A stretch of 64,000 nt of DNA from Dicyema japonicum (GCA_011109175.1 RDEW01000008.1:170393-234392), one strand, 5' to 3'; positions 33,100-45,829 are shown, counted from the first letter of the stretch. Program-made: numbers and translations. The notes: generated by a model from the sequence alone, not told the origin.

Positions 33100-33840
33100 G
33101 ACCATCGATGAGCTATAACCACAACTCGACCAGCATCGTCTGGCTTGTCTGGCTACCGCATCAACAAACGTAAGTGGTGCATGGCTCAAAGCATTCCCGT
33201 GCATTTCACTCGGAACTTTTCTGGACGATGACTCCACGAGGATTTGGGTTTGCGTCCGCCTCGGAATCGATGTTTGCGCAATCCATCGCTGTAGATGTGG
33301 AGGAATAGTCGACGCAAAAGGACTCCACGCACTTTCCTGCAGAAGGAGCGCTGAAGGAGCCTGAGACATAGTGCAATCAACAAGGTTATTGCGTGGGGAC
33401 TAGAAGCTGCCGGATTCCCTGTCCAGATGGAGCCCCTAGGACTTGCCACGGCAAACAGAAGGCCGGAAGGAGCGACTCTGTTCCCGTGGGATGCTGGGAA
33501 GTACCTGGCATGGGATGTCACCTGCGTAGATAGCTTCTCCCCTTCCAATATTACAATGAGTGCGACAAATCCAGGCTCAGCTGCAGAGAAAGCAGAAATA
33601 CTTAAAGCAAAGAAGTACACATGCCTCGGCGAGCAGTACACATTTGAACCAGTCGCAGTCGAAACTTCGGGAGTCATAGGAAGCAGGTCGTTAGCCCTGC
33701 TCAACAAAATTGGATCGTTAGTCGCTAAAAGGAGAAAGATGTAAGAGAGAATGGCTGGCTCATTGAGCGCATCTCCTTACAAATCGTAAGGGGAAATGCG
33801 CTCTCAATCCTGAGAGCAGCCAGTAGCCTTTAAATATTTG
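33100..33840 (+). pseudogene. Group C LINE, C-terminal third
   Basis: The plus frame 33427-33744 reads 'MEPLGLATANRRPEGATLFPW', 'GKYLAWDVTCVDSFSPS', 'AAEKAEILKAKKYTCL' and 'FEPVAVETSGVIGSRSL', matching the end of the group C protein (RPDG changed to RPEG, losing the presumed catalytic Asp). Upstream (33160-33400) the Cys/His region is present with stops. It ends near 33830. A short doubled 'gattgtttaattttaata' precedes it at 33020-33065. Confidence 0.8.
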
Positions 33841-33849
33841 GTTTATTCT

Positions 33850-35752
33850 TCAATAAATTGTTATTGTTTAATAAAAAAATAAATAAAAAATATCGTAAAA
33901 TAATAAGGTAATCAAAGTAGACTAAGGGTTCTCCCAATTTCTCGAAAGCATTTTCTGGAAGAGCTAATTTTAATTTTGGACTCTCCTCTCTTGTTCACCT
34001 ATAACCTACTCCCAATTTAAATCCAATAATAATTAATCGATTGATTGCTTTATTAGTTTTGATTAAGTTTATTCTTAAAGATTTGAAAAATGCATAATTC
34101 GTGATTATTTGAAAATTTTGTATTTTTAATGATAAAAATTTAAATGAATTTTATTTCCCATAAACAAATTTTGTTGTTAATTTAAATTTAAAAATTTTAT
34201 TTGGTTAACCTATAAGTAAATAAAATTAAAGTGCAATTGGCGGCAAATATATTTTTAACGATGACTGGTTTATTTTTTTAATTTTGTATTTTTGTTGTAA
34301 TTTACCTGAAATTACCAATTAATGGAAATCAATCCAACATAGTCAAATTTAACCACAAATTTCTGAAATGTCACGTTTTCGGTGATAAACACAAATTAAT
34401 TCATAAAATGCGTGTTTCGATTTTTATTATCGAATTTATTAAACATCCAACTATAAACTCTTAATTATATCCCTCACATATACATTCTAGTTATTCGTTG
34501 AAAGACGTCGAAATTCTCGGAATATAAGTACATGTTCCCCATCTGATCACCTGGTGGAACTGGTGACTCAGTTTGGTGCAGATTTGCCAATTGATCCGAG
34601 CGTAGGAAAGGAAAAAATGAGAAGTCGATGACTTTTTTCCATATGGACGAGGTCTTGCAGAAGGGAATTATCCAGTTAGACCGACTAGTACTGAGCGAAG
34701 TAATTCCGGTTGACTTACTTGTGGAAACAAAAAGAGGTACTACTCGAATTACGGGGTACCCTAAAGACCAGAGAGAACAATGAGAGCAATTGCGAGAGTT
34801 GAGACCACCTAGACGATTTGCGTTCCCCCAGATATAATAAAGCCACTAGCATGCCCCTGTAAGATACCTTCTGCATATTGAGAATCTTAAAGAACATTGT
34901 ACATATTTAGGATGTCTCCTAAGACTATTAGTGAGTTTGGAAGACAAAGATCAAGAAAATAAGAAATCCAGTTTCTCACGAATAGATTCTTTACCACGTG
35001 AGAGAACTTGAAATTATATTTATGTTGTTGCTAATAACAGTATGCTTTCTAGGTTTTTGAAATGTCGCTTGTCAATAAATGAGTTACCCCCCAAATATCA
35101 CTTGACAGGATTTTGGTAAGCCTGCTTCGCTATCGGCTCCCCTACCAAAATCCAGTAAGATATCAACCTAATTAACGCTGTAGCATGAAATTGTCTTAAA
35201 CGAGTTTAAAAAATGAACTTTAGCTTCAAATAAGTTTCAACATTAGCCATGAACTGGAAATGTTACACAAAGCGTTACGCTGACTTACAATATTATTAGT
35301 TCTTCAAAAACAGTCAAAACTAGTCAATCCGAGGGGAACGTCTTATGTCTACCAAATCAATCCCAATAGTCAATTACAGGCTTCCACTACCGAAGATAGG
35401 TGGAGAAGTAGGTCCACCTTCTTCCATTTGCATCACACGTCGTCGCACATCACTTCATCCTTCGGAGGAAGAGTTTTCACAGTGTAATCTTCACCAGTGG
35501 AGTTGTTAATTATAATTCTTAAATTGTAGCAAAATTTTAAATTTATCAAATTTTATTAAAAATATGATTAAATAAATTAAACAGAATAATATCCGTAAAT
35601 AATAAATTAAATCTATTCGATTTTTCGAATAGAGTCTCCATCAGGCCGACCTTTAAAGATTTGCGATATTGAATTAGATCTCCCCAAATTATTCTCTGGG
35701 TAAAATCCCGACGTCTCCCAACTGGTAATCTCGTCCTTTTTCCCTTCAAATT
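33850..35752. other. Intergenic; one 46-nt hairpin
   Basis: AT-rich, with no gene I can support. A frame near 34640-34800 reads 'GIIQLDRLVLSEVIPVDLL' on plus but has no recognisable family. A strong hairpin lies at 35108-35153. Confidence 0.45.
35108..35153 (+). other. Strong hairpin
   Basis: Perfect 11-bp stem GGATTTTGGTA / TACCAAAATCC, with a second inner stem AGCC/GGCT. It could be a tiny MITE, a structured RNA or a regulatory RNA. Only one copy is seen in the window. Confidence 0.6.
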
Positions 35753-36757
35753 CTAACATTTACTACTTTTGCTGTCATTAAGGGAATTAGGGTTCTTCGA
35801 TCTTCTCTTCCTGGTTTGCACGCATTCTTTTTTCAACGAAAGAGGTCGATTCGCCTGAATTCAGTAAATTTAGTACATTGTGGAGTTTCTTGTACAATCC
35901 ACAAGCATTACAGACAGACTCCCCCGAACTGGTCCTTCGCCATAAGCTAGTTTGGTTAGTAGAACAGTTCGCACAGATCATGTTAGTCCTTTTAGTATTC
36001 TACTCATGTTTTAGCTCAGAAACCTTTCGTTTAGGCTGTCTGTTGATGTACTCGCTGTTTGTGGAGGATGTGAAGCTCTCTTCCAATCCGCATTGAGTGC
36101 ATATGAAGCCTGTGTAATCCACGTTGTAGTTCAGTAGGACATCTCTGCACACCGGGCACATTGAGTTTGACTTTGAACCTCTCTCGTACAATGAGCCTTT
36201 ATAAGCTACCCCCATACCGTAGTTGGGGAGTGATTGATTCAGCCATGAGAAGTTAAGACCCGTATTTTGATCAAAATTTGAGATTCCTTGCCCGTATCTA
36301 AAATATTTACTAATTTTACCTTGCCGAGTCTCCAAATATGGGATTTGCTATTCGATTTGTGAAATTCTTGGGAAACGGAGTCCACAAATATTTTTCGTTA
36401 ATGTCCTGAAACTGGGGGATATTCCGATCTTGTTCATTCCTGACCCCAGTGAATGAGGACCACTTATTGTAAATGTACAGTGTACCCTGTTGTCGAAATA
36501 CTGAATTCCAGGATAGTTCAAATCGTTGTCTGAAAATAAAATCCAAAAATACAAGAGCTAGAGAAGGTTGGGTTAAAAGTCGGGACTTCTTGGTAGAAGT
36601 GCTGGGAGGGAAAGTTTTTGGGTAAATTTTCCTGTTTGATTTCTTCCTTAAACTCACTGCAGGACTCATTCTGATTCGAGAGCATGTTGTCCGAATTGGT
36701 GAAATACTGCCAATAGTTGTAATCGTTGAGAGATTGGTTTGAGTCGCCTTGGTTCAT
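35753..36757 (-). CDS. GATA-type zinc-finger transcription factor, six exons
   Basis: Exons: 36757-36553, 36529-36486, 36462-36320, 36297-36024, 35999-35877, 35854-35753. The GT-AG introns are 23, 23, 22, 24 and 22 nt. The joined exons total 891 nt, an uninterrupted 296-residue frame. The C-terminal finger is canonical: CX2CX17CX2C at residues 231-255 ('[14 protein letters not shown]' ... '[12 protein letters not shown]'), followed by the basic tail 'ANRPLSLKK', which is read only after removing the last intron. A second, upstream finger (178-200, CX2CX15CX2C) has lost the LW+R core. The N-terminal half is Asn/Ser/Phe-rich, as in activation domains. It would bind GATA sites in the nucleus. 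The base run 'gcttcag' precedes the ATG and could be an acceptor of an upstream 5'UTR intron. Confidence 0.93.
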
Positions 36758-37230
36758 CTGAAGCAGTGAGCATTATAAAGATATGGCAAATAATCGCAAG
36801 CACTGATATATATGATTATATGCTAATCTACTCAAAATATCTCCATTATAGCCTGATATGTAATCTTACAGGATTGTGTTATCTGTTTATCGACGTTCCC
36901 CGGCTTTTAAAGTTACTCGATAATTCGCTCTTTCTTATCTCAAAACCTCTCTCAGCCGAACAGAAAACAACCTGCACTCAAATTTTTTGGATTTCTCGAT
37001 ATTTCCCGCTTAAAATTAAGGTTTTTTGTTATTTCTCAAAATCCTCGTTTTTAACAGGAAAATTGGGACATTTTGTCAATTTCCTCAAATGGGATTTCTA
37101 ATTGAAATATTTATTTTCTTTATCGCTGTATTAATGGAAGTGCTAAATGATAAGACGACCGCACTTGATAAGGAAATTGTTTCCAAACCATCATTTCTGA
37201 TATACAGCAAATAAGGCATGGAAGTTTGCT
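36758..37230. other. Region upstream of the GATA gene
   Basis: The promoter or 5'UTR of the GATA gene must lie here. I see no clear TATA box or known regulatory motif. Plus-strand frames 36739-37101 and 37026-37214 lack recognisable domains. Confidence 0.4.
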
Positions 37231-37482
37231 TTACGGACTAATCTTCTGTCCACGAACAAACTGAAAGTCATCTCTGACTAATGAGCTGATGGATTTCTCA
37301 TAGAAGCCGGTCATTGAAGGGAAACGATTTTCCGTCATTTGTAATAAAAATCTGATTCTATTTGAGCTATAAAGACTCTTCCTTGGATAACTCGGGAAAT
37401 CTGCAAAATAGAGGATTGGATAGCTAGTCATGTCACGTGACTCCATTTTAGTGGTGACCATTACTGAGAAGTATGGGGACAT
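37231..37482 (-). CDS. Hypothetical exon, about 83 residues
   Basis: Minus-strand frame starting 'MSPYFSVMVTTKMESRDM'. An acceptor-like 'aaatttcag' lies just upstream of the ATG (about 37487-37495), so it may be an internal exon. The composition looks protein-like ('RIRFLLQMTENRFPSM', 'SSLVRDDFQFVRGQK') and unlike the mobile elements here. It is co-oriented with the GATA gene, about 0.5 kb upstream. No family recognised. Confidence 0.3.
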   Translation of the reverse strand: MSPYFSVMVTTKMESRDMTSYPILYFADFPSYPRKSLYSSNRIRFLLQMTENRFPSMTGFYEKSISSLVRDDFQFVRGQKISP

Positions 37483-37489
37483 CAAACTG

Positions 37490-38084
37490 AAATTTAAAAA
37501 GTGAAGTGATTTTACTGGTTGATGAGTGCCTTGAGTAACCCAAATGTCGGATATTTAGACGTTTGATAGTCACATTAGACTTAATGATGGCGAATGGGCA
37601 TCTAATTTGTCTATAAATTCCCGCTTTAATATCAGTCTAATTGTAAATTGGTTTCACGGTTATGCGAGAATCTAGAAGACATTGCGGTAGAACAGGCTGG
37701 ATTTTCTAAATCCTTACAAATTTACGACAGATAATATTAAAAGTTAGATGATTGTCCATAATACGTTTCCCTGTCCGGAATGTGAGACATTGAGAGGTCC
37801 CAGTCACCCTGCCAGGCACAGGTATAGCCTATATTGGCTTAGCTTGTGTATTTGGTTGAGTAAAAGTGCCTACAGCCTAGTATGAGTGCACTATTGAGAT
37901 TATTACCCTGTACTATTAATTTGAGAGTAATAAGCGAATCAGTCTGTCTGTGGCATATGATCTTACTTATTAAATTCATGCTTATCAAAAGTTGGTAGAC
38001 AGAATTACTTAGCATACTAGACGATATGCTTCCTTGTATATGTTTTCATTCTTAAGGTTCTACAAGGTTGCGCAGTTTAACGAG
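37490..38084. other. No gene seen
   Basis: Intergenic sequence without recognised features. Confidence 0.45.
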
Positions 38085-38260
38085 ACCCGGGCAAAAGGCG
38101 GTGCTTAGTTTGAATCTCACTTCTGTACATTCCGACTGAAGATTCCACGCATCTACGATGCTTTGACTTGACCAGGCGGATAATTGGTCGCAAGTTAAGG
38201 TGAGACTTTCTCTATTGTGCAGAATGTCTAGTTAGCCGCATGGTGGATGAAAGTCTTCGT
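38085..38260 (+). mobile_element. Divergent SINE fragment
   Basis: A B-box-like 'gtttgaatctcac' is followed by the body block 'gattccacgcatctacgatg', shared with 32565-32590 and 61140-61165, and 'gcagaatgtctag', matching the 'ggattgtctag' block. The head is decayed and the tail is missing. Confidence 0.6.
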
Positions 38261-40524
38261 CTTCTATCTTCCAGTTACATAGAGAGATGACAAACTCAGG
38301 AGACAGTAAAACTTGAAATTTTAAACGAAGGAAGCGTCGATTCCATGTAGGATCCAGGCTCGAATCTTAGGCTAACTGCTGAGTTACTTTTAAAAATAAA
38401 AATCTATAAATTGATCAGAAAATTATTTTTTATATAAAAACTTTAATTTTGATTATAAATAAATTTTATTATTTAAACAAACAAGATTAATGCTTGCGTG
38501 GTGTCATGTTGTTTTTATATTTGTAAAAGAAGTGTGCACTATAAGCCAGCTATAAAATTATAAACATATTTCAATAGATTATAGCTTACGCTTTGTTTCC
38601 GGCAAAAAACCAATATATGCCTTTCGTCATCAAAAATAAAGAATTTTGAAGATTTTTAAGGTTAACTTTAACTTTTGTCTATAGGGTGACCAATCTCTAT
38701 TATTTTGATACCTCTGATAACTTCACATATGAATAAACCCTACTCGTCTACTGTGAGTAAAGAGGCCCAAAGAGATTGGACTTAGAGAAATTCAAGACAA
38801 TTGGGATTACTGATTACAGGTGACGAAGACTTAAGGAAACAAAGAGATTATCCATATTCGTCTTCAAAAACTCAAACACCTCTGGTCAAGCAAGAGACTA
38901 ATCTATTATGCATGATTCCACAACACGTCTGAAATTCTATGATGCATTTATAATCTCAAAATATAATGTTAATACATGGGAACTATTGCTTTCCTCAAAA
39001 ACAATTTCGTGAGGTCATCGGTGGTCAATATTTGAAAAGAGTCTATAACTGAAGTATTTTTTACAAGATCAGAAGATTATCTGGGACAATCATCGAAGAT
39101 AGTTGTAAACTCGTTGTACATGTTCTACGCCTACACTCTGTGCTGGACAGGTGAAAGGACCCAAACTCAGATCCATAACAGAAGCTATAAGGTTCTGAGC
39201 GGATTTGCGATAGGTTCTTATGGAATCTCAATTGGAATATTCAATATTTTAAAGAATATAATTTTTTGTTTTCTTGTGCTGTTACTGCTTACAGACCTAA
39301 CAAATTTCCGATGACTAACAATCATGCAGGGACTATTGAAAATGAGCTAAACTACTGCTTCTCGATTTGTTTGACTGAATAATTTTTAAATATTACAACT
39401 GACGCATTATTACTTTTATAACATATAATATCAAATATTTTACAAGTTTTGGATGATTTATGCTCCAAATTTATAATCCAACTTCAAAATGATAATTAAC
39501 TCAATTTCTCTATTCAATGGTTTTTATTAATCAACCTTTTACTATGTGAGCGATTTCATATGAATTACATTCGTATTTACGGGGGATGCTTAAAAATTGA
39601 CCATGATACTCTTATATATCAATATAACTCAAATATTACATAAATTGTATATCCAACATAGTTTATCGCCCAGTATTTCAGTTTAATTTCGAATCATGTA
39701 TACATTGATATCTGCTCCATTGTAATGTTTGCCTAACATTTAATAAATCAGTTAACATCACTCGAATATTAAAGAATGATTCTATTATGGACTATAATGT
39801 TGTGATTTTGAGTAAAAAGTACGGAGTAATATCTACACTTCCAATAATTCACATTGGTTTTAATCCTTAATGCACCAGACTTTTTTTAAATTGACTACCA
39901 CGTGGATTTAATCTCTAAGAGTGTTTAAATTGGTAAATTGTATTTTACTAATAACTTTAACTGTCTATGGTGTGGTACCATGTGGTCCACGTGTCTAAGG
40001 TTGTGCTGCTTTCTGCTTCAACCACTCGAAAATCAAGTTTGTCGAGTATTTTTTCCTCAGAACAAAGAAGTGATATCGGCTTGCAAGACGACGGGAGGTC
40101 ATTGAGTCTTACAAATTTCAGAATTGATTTTATATCTGGGAATCCGAGACGGTATTTGTATGATTATAACTTAATGTTTAGTTTAAAATTAAAAAAATTT
40201 ATAAATTAATAAATTTAAATGTATGCATGGTTGGATACGCAGGACGTGGAGTTTAATATATCAAATTAGAATGAAAGCTGAATGAACTAAAGTGGGATCT
40301 TGAGAGAGCAGAATATAATGTTATATGATAAATATATGTTTAGGCAAAAATAGCTTATTTGAACGATTTATTGTAAAGGACAAAAAGTTAATCCGAGAAT
40401 TTCTCATTCGTATTAAAATTCCTGAAAATGCTTTGATTTCTGCTAATAATTGAGACCGGCATTGTTCGAACGTAATTTTATTTACTTTTATAGGAAATAT
40501 GATTGATAACACTGATACTTCTAA
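38261..40524. other. Intergenic
   Basis: No gene supported. Two copies of the 'gtggtgtcatgt' / 'gtggtaccatgtgg' motif (about 38497 and 39970) resemble the 5' end of the group A LINE at 17840 and may be 5' scraps. The rest is AT-rich and unrecognised. Confidence 0.4.
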
Positions 40525-40736
40525 ATGAGGGATGGAAGAGATTTACTTAAGGGTCTTAGTTTTCATTATATGTAGAGGTTATCGGAGTTGATGACTTTAG
40601 GGTTGACTTACGGGATTCTCTTGTCCGTTTAAAATTAGGCCTTCAACGGCATAAAGAGCATGCTGAGAACAATATTGACAGGATTGAAGAAAATACGAAA
40701 ATTGATAATCTTTTCAAAAGAAAATGCACCAAATGA
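40525..40736 (+). CDS. Hypothetical small charged protein with one 23-nt intron
   Basis: ATG 40525, exon 40525-40552, GT-AG intron 40553-40575 (23 nt), exon 40576-40736 with stop. The joined frame is 62 residues and strongly charged and helical ('DLRDSLVRLKLGLQRHKEHA' then 'ENNIDRIEENTKIDNLFKRK'), coiled-coil-like. A stop lies in frame just upstream of the ATG. The frame is only continuous if the micro-intron is removed, which fits the pattern of the window. It may be a fragment of a longer gene. No family recognised. Confidence 0.35.
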
Positions 40737-40904
40737 AACAGAAATTGATGATAAATTCATATTCAGTCCTAATTCCCAGTATTCACATCATCATGTTAAT
40801 GAACATACTCTGCCGTTAAGCCAAAAGCTTGATGAATCAAAAAGAATGAAAGAAAGATCAACAACATGTTACGAATTAGGTACTAATAAGTCTGCCTGTT
40901 AGGC

Positions 40905-42640
40905 CTAGACTCTTCATCCCAGTACCCTTTTTCTGACAATCCATCCTATGTCTATTTACTTTGACGTCCTGATTCGGATGTCCTCCTTGATCGGCCTGAC
41001 AAGTTTGTTCTCTTCCTCCGTCAGGGCTTCATGTAATTTCTTACCGAGGGCTAGTTTTATCGCCGTCTTCTCTCCAGTCGGCGAGAATCCTTTCTCTCGA
41101 GGGGGTGTAGAACCATCCCTCGCTTCCGTAGATCAGTCTGGGAAGAATCACATTCCGGAAGATAAAGAGCATGAATCGACGTCTAGCTTCAGTCTTTGGG
41201 TGCAGTAAGTGCCTGCAAAGGCTTTTTCTTCGCCTTCAATGTCCTTCATGTATGATCCTCTTCATCGACTGAAATCCTTAGTATTCAATGACGAAACTCT
41301 CGTATATAGAGATGTAGGTTCCTCCTGATGTCTACCCGACTGCTTATCCTCAAATAACTGATTTTTCCGTCGAGAGTTTCATGCCTCTCTGATCGCATCA
41401 ACCCCGGACTTCGTCAATAAAAACACCTAGTCGCCGCTCTGAGATGTATGCCCTCAAAGATGAATCCAGAATTAGAATGTCGTCCGCGTAAATCATTAGC
41501 TTGGTTCTGACGTTCTGCGGAGACGGAAAATCTTCCATAAATATGTTAAATAGCAAAGGGCTAAGAATACCACGTGGGATATCCTCCCAGATAGATAGTC
41601 TTTCACCCATAGGAACATTTCTCTGGTTATTTTAGACCGACCTAGTTGACGAAATAACGCCTCGTGCCATACACTGTCGAACAAATAAGGCTCAACTGGC
41701 TTTTCTTCTCCAGTGAATTTATAATTTCGTAGTTTAGTGAGTGGATACAATCTCTACATGATCTTCCCGGACGGAAACCAAATTGATTAGGTCGTAGAAA
41801 GTTGCTCCCCTCTATATACCGATTCAGTCTCTTAAATACAATACGTTCCATAATCTTTGATGTAGAACATATGAGACTTATCGGCCTATAACTGTGTGGA
41901 TCCTTCCTTGCTTTTCCTGGCTTGAGGATCATCTTAACAATAGATCGTTTCCATAAGGGAGGCACGTGTCCGACCCTGAAACTCGAGTCGTACATCTCTC
42001 GTAGAACAGACAATAGTTCATCAGAACCTTCTTTGAACATAATCATAGGAATGCCATCAAATCCTGAGGCCTTGCTCTTGTATTCACGAATTGCTGTTCT
42101 AACTTCTGCCATTGAGACTTTTTCTGTCAAACTACCCAGATCTTCCATAGAGTAATCCATGAAATTAGGCAACTCCTCTGAAAATTTTTGATTTATAACA
42201 CTAATAGGATCGACACCCTGTATATTCTCTAGTTGACTTCGGAATACCGAAGGAACTTTTTCCAATGGGATTGTCCTTCCATTATGATCGGCTAGCTTAA
42301 TGTTTTTCGCTTTTAAACCCCATTCGTTAGCCTCCTGTACATTTTCCAGAAACAAGGGTTTTTCCAGTTAACCTTAGAAACTGCACTCTTCAATTTATTT
42401 TCGGCGTTTACTCTCCAAGCTTCTTGTAACATTGTTTGGATCAAATCAATTCTGTATTTCAAGATTTTCCTGTCCCACATATCAATACATCGTCTGTGCT
42501 TCGCTTTCAGAGTATTCCTCTCGCGAATAAGATCCCGTATTATAGGTGGCAAGAATCTTTGCTCTTCAGAAAGCTTTTCGAGTAAACCTTCCTTTAAATC
42601 CAATGTTCGCCTTTTATAGTTAACTTTAGCCTAATTTTCC
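40905..42640 (-). mobile_element. Group E LINE, RT and C-terminal part
   Basis: Minus-strand frames in order: 42603-42313 (pre-RT helices), 42355-41642 ('VPPLWKRSIVKMILKPGKA', 'SYRPISLICSTSKIMERIVF', 'RPNQFGFRPGRSCRDCI'), then after breaks 'PYLFDSVWHEALFRQLGRS', 'WVKDYLSGRISH', 'RGILSPLLFNIFMEDFP' and 'LMIYADDILILDSS' (41610-41430). 'NVILPRLIYGSEGWFYTPS' lies near 41100-41170. No endonuclease is seen, so it is 5'-truncated near 42640. Several frame changes show it is dead. APE-type LINE by RT style (Jockey/I-like), clade uncertain. Confidence 0.8.
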
Positions 42641-44282
42641 CGCTAAAGCTATTTAAATTTGTTATGGATTTGTTATCATTAACTAACTCATCTTCTGCCT
42701 GCTGGATCTATTGCTTTCCACCTGAAACCCTCTCTATTAGTTACTTGAACAGATGACCACCTTGTTAGTCTCTGGTATGTGGATTTAGATAACGAAAGTT
42801 TGTTTTTGAATAACCAAGTAAACTCCTTGTCCCAAGTTTCACATACAATGGAAGTTTGTCCCACTTCTCTGCATTGTATTCACAGAGGATGGTTGTAACT
42901 TGTCGCAGGCATCTTAAATGGGAATGTTATATCTGGAATTGTGAACTTTGATAATTTATATTATTCAGAATTAACAAAAATGTGAGAGTTGCACCGTTTG
43001 AATGCTGTGGAACATTTGCTGAATTCTAGTTTTGTGATGTCCCTGTCTGGTGATGGTTGTATCAAGATGACCAATTGACAGCGTTAAGCCTTGATAAACC
43101 TTTCAGTTGATAGATGTTGCAATTGTGAATTCAAAGACAGAAGGACGGTTTTCGATGAGTGTGGCCGATGGAAAATTGGTGATTGGATAACACGTCGACT
43201 GTTGAAATAAGGTCAATGGATACGTTTGATGTTGTTTTTGAGTTGAAAATATGTATTTTAATAATTTTAATTAAAAGGTTTTTCTAATAAATATTTTAAA
43301 AATATTTTTTTCTAAATAAAATATTTATTTAAAAAAATTAAAAAGTTTTTCTGTTTGTCATGTCATTTTACCAAATTGTATCTGTTTATGTTGTGACTTG
43401 TTTAGATGGGGTAGTTCGATTTTAACATGAATGGAGGTATTTATGTTTGACTATCCTAGAGATTCAAAGAGGCACTAATTGTCCAATTATATCAGCAGTG
43501 TTGGATGGTTGTAGACTTGCAGGTTGTTGCAAGTTATTCATTGTAAGGGACCGATGGTTGTAGACTGCAGGTTGTTGCAAGTTACTCATTGTAAGGGACC
43601 GATGGTTGTAGACTGCAGGTTTTTGCAAGTTATATCATTGTAAGGGACCGATGGTTGTGTGAAAGTATGGATTTATTAAACACATGAGTGTGTCTGAATT
43701 TGAATCTGAAAGGATTAATTTTGATGAATGAGTTGTTTCTGTGGGATTAGATAGACTGAGAGATCTCTGTGGTGTTTCCTTTGGTGGTGGCTCATTGTAT
43801 TGCTATATGGAAGTTATTTCACTATCAGAATGGTTAATCAGTGATTATGTGTTTATTTGTAGTTGTCATCCCTAACGTTAGGAATTTAACAATTTTATTT
43901 AAGTCTCAATTAATCGAATCCTCTTAGAGTCAGGCTCATAGGCACTTTCTGAGTTGTAGTAAATATTTTGGACCGTCATGGTAAACTGTTTAGAGATTAT
44001 TCTCAAGTTCTCTATGCTCTGTCCTAAATCGCAATTAGCGCGGCCTGGATTAAGCTGAGCTTCTGGGATGTTTCCGCATGATATGTGAATGTAGTACAAG
44101 GGTTTAACAGATTATGGTCAATTGTATAGACCAGGCATGTCAACTCAAGAAGTTCTAGGGACGCACAAGATAATTTAAGTATAAGACGGGAAACATTAAC
44201 AAATCTGAAAAGCACCGTAATCTGGAATGAAGTGTATTTAATAATTACACAACGCCAATTATAACAATTTTAATCATTTCCA
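42641..44282. other. Intergenic with a 48-bp tandem repeat
   Basis: No gene recognised. Contains the tandem array at 43504-43657. Confidence 0.45.
43504..43657 (+). repeat. Tandem repeat, three units of 48-49 bp
   Basis: Units 43504-43552, 43553-43600 and 43601-43649, each starting 'gatggttgtagact' and ending 'attgtaagggacc', plus a partial fourth (43650-43657). Unit differences are single bases or 1-2 nt indels. Confidence 0.92.
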
Positions 44283-44880
44283 GACAAGGTCCCCCACTGT
44301 CCTTGGAGTCAAGTACGACTGCCTTCTCAAATTCAACTCCCACGCAACAGACATGATCACCAGGGGCCTCCAGAAAGCTAACGTTATACGCGCCCTTGTT
44401 CGGAGGACCACGAGGAACATGGACTTTTCCGTTTCTACCTCTACCAACAAACAATCGCGCCTGCCATTGAGTATGCCTCCGTTGCATGGAGATTCGGGCT
44501 ATCGGAGTCTTTGGTCTAAAGAATCTACTCAATATACCGGAAAACAATCAGTATGTTTCCCTACGTAATGGATCAACAGTCGACCCACTACTCATGGAAG
44601 CTAAGATCCGTAGTCGTGGCTCCGGATTTCTTCGCCTCTGTGAGGAAGATGGAAATCCGCTTCGCTTGATCCTTCCCATGGCAAGAGAAAACCGATTGGA
44701 GAAAAATTCCCCTCCTCGATCGGATTCCTCTGCAAGAGCGAGAGAAGGCTCTATCGGAAAGTAGTGGGGACGATGGAAGATCACAGATGTCGAATGGCAC
44801 AAGTGATTGCGAGGAAACTGGGATCACCTAACTGTCTGACTCTTTTTTCTTTCTTTCTCGGTGTTCCCGGGGTTATAAAT
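44283..44880 (+). pseudogene. Group A LINE, 3' part (within duplication)
   Basis: Same C-terminal region as 18761-19360, starting mid-protein with 'DMITRGLQKANVIRALVRRT'. Small indels relative to copy 1 (for example the 'tctacctctaccaac' site) shift frames differently. The 3' terminus 'ggtgttcccggggttataaa' is at about 44860-44880. Confidence 0.85.
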
Positions 44881-45829
44881 AAAATAAAAATAAAAATATA
44901 TTAATAACTTTAATAAATTACAAACTATTTACTTATATGTAATGTCAGATATTGAACACGTTGCTGGTTAATGGTTGTTGTTGATAAGAATCATCTAAAT
45001 CATCGGAATTATGCGGACTTCTGTGCCGAATTGAGTAAAGAAAACCCCAATCCCATCAGCAAGTGGGATTCTCCACGTCTGACGATCCTTCCTTTGGCAT
45101 AGGTAGCCAGAGTACCTATGCCACATAGGAGTTTCACTACTCCTACCTTCGGCACTTCGAGCCTAACTAGTGTAGTAAGCCGCCCGAATACCTGATTGTT
45201 GTGTTTTACCTATATTTAAAATTTTCTTATTCATATGACATATAATCGATATTGGGCGAGTTCTAAACCATAAATTGTTCCTAATCGGTAATGGTGACAA
45301 TAGACATGATTTTTTATCGTAATTTAGAGAATTCTTTGTGCGAGAGTCCCTGATTACACATCTCAGAGTTACGTTCAATAATATCGAGGCCGCATCTTCT
45401 AGGATTTCATAAGCCACTCAGTTTAACCGCATCGTCCCATCATCCAAATATCAATAATTGATAAAAGTGCCATTTACAAGGCCTGCCTCGTCGACTTCTA
45501 CTAAAAGACCACGGTAAAACCAAACTAATTATCACTTGATTCCGACGATGACTTATCTTCAATTGTTCCAAAATTTTACTCCTAGTTTCATGGTGGGAGT
45601 TCGACCCCTGAAAACGAATTGATATTTCTTAGATCCCCGATCATTAGGAGTGTAATGAAGCATGTATTCCTTGACAAAAAAACAACTCCTATGCAAATCG
45701 CTGAATAGATTACAATTACTTGACTCACAGCACTATTCCTCATGAATAGAAGTTTTAACATTCAGAGAATCGCTTATTTACTCAGGGCAAAACCGTAATA
45801 TTCCCAACTAGAGCAGTTTGAGCATTTTG

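Noticed and set aside
39114-39314. 66-codon frame with a hydrophobic end
   Set aside because: Isolated, no splice partners, looks like chance in AT-rich DNA.
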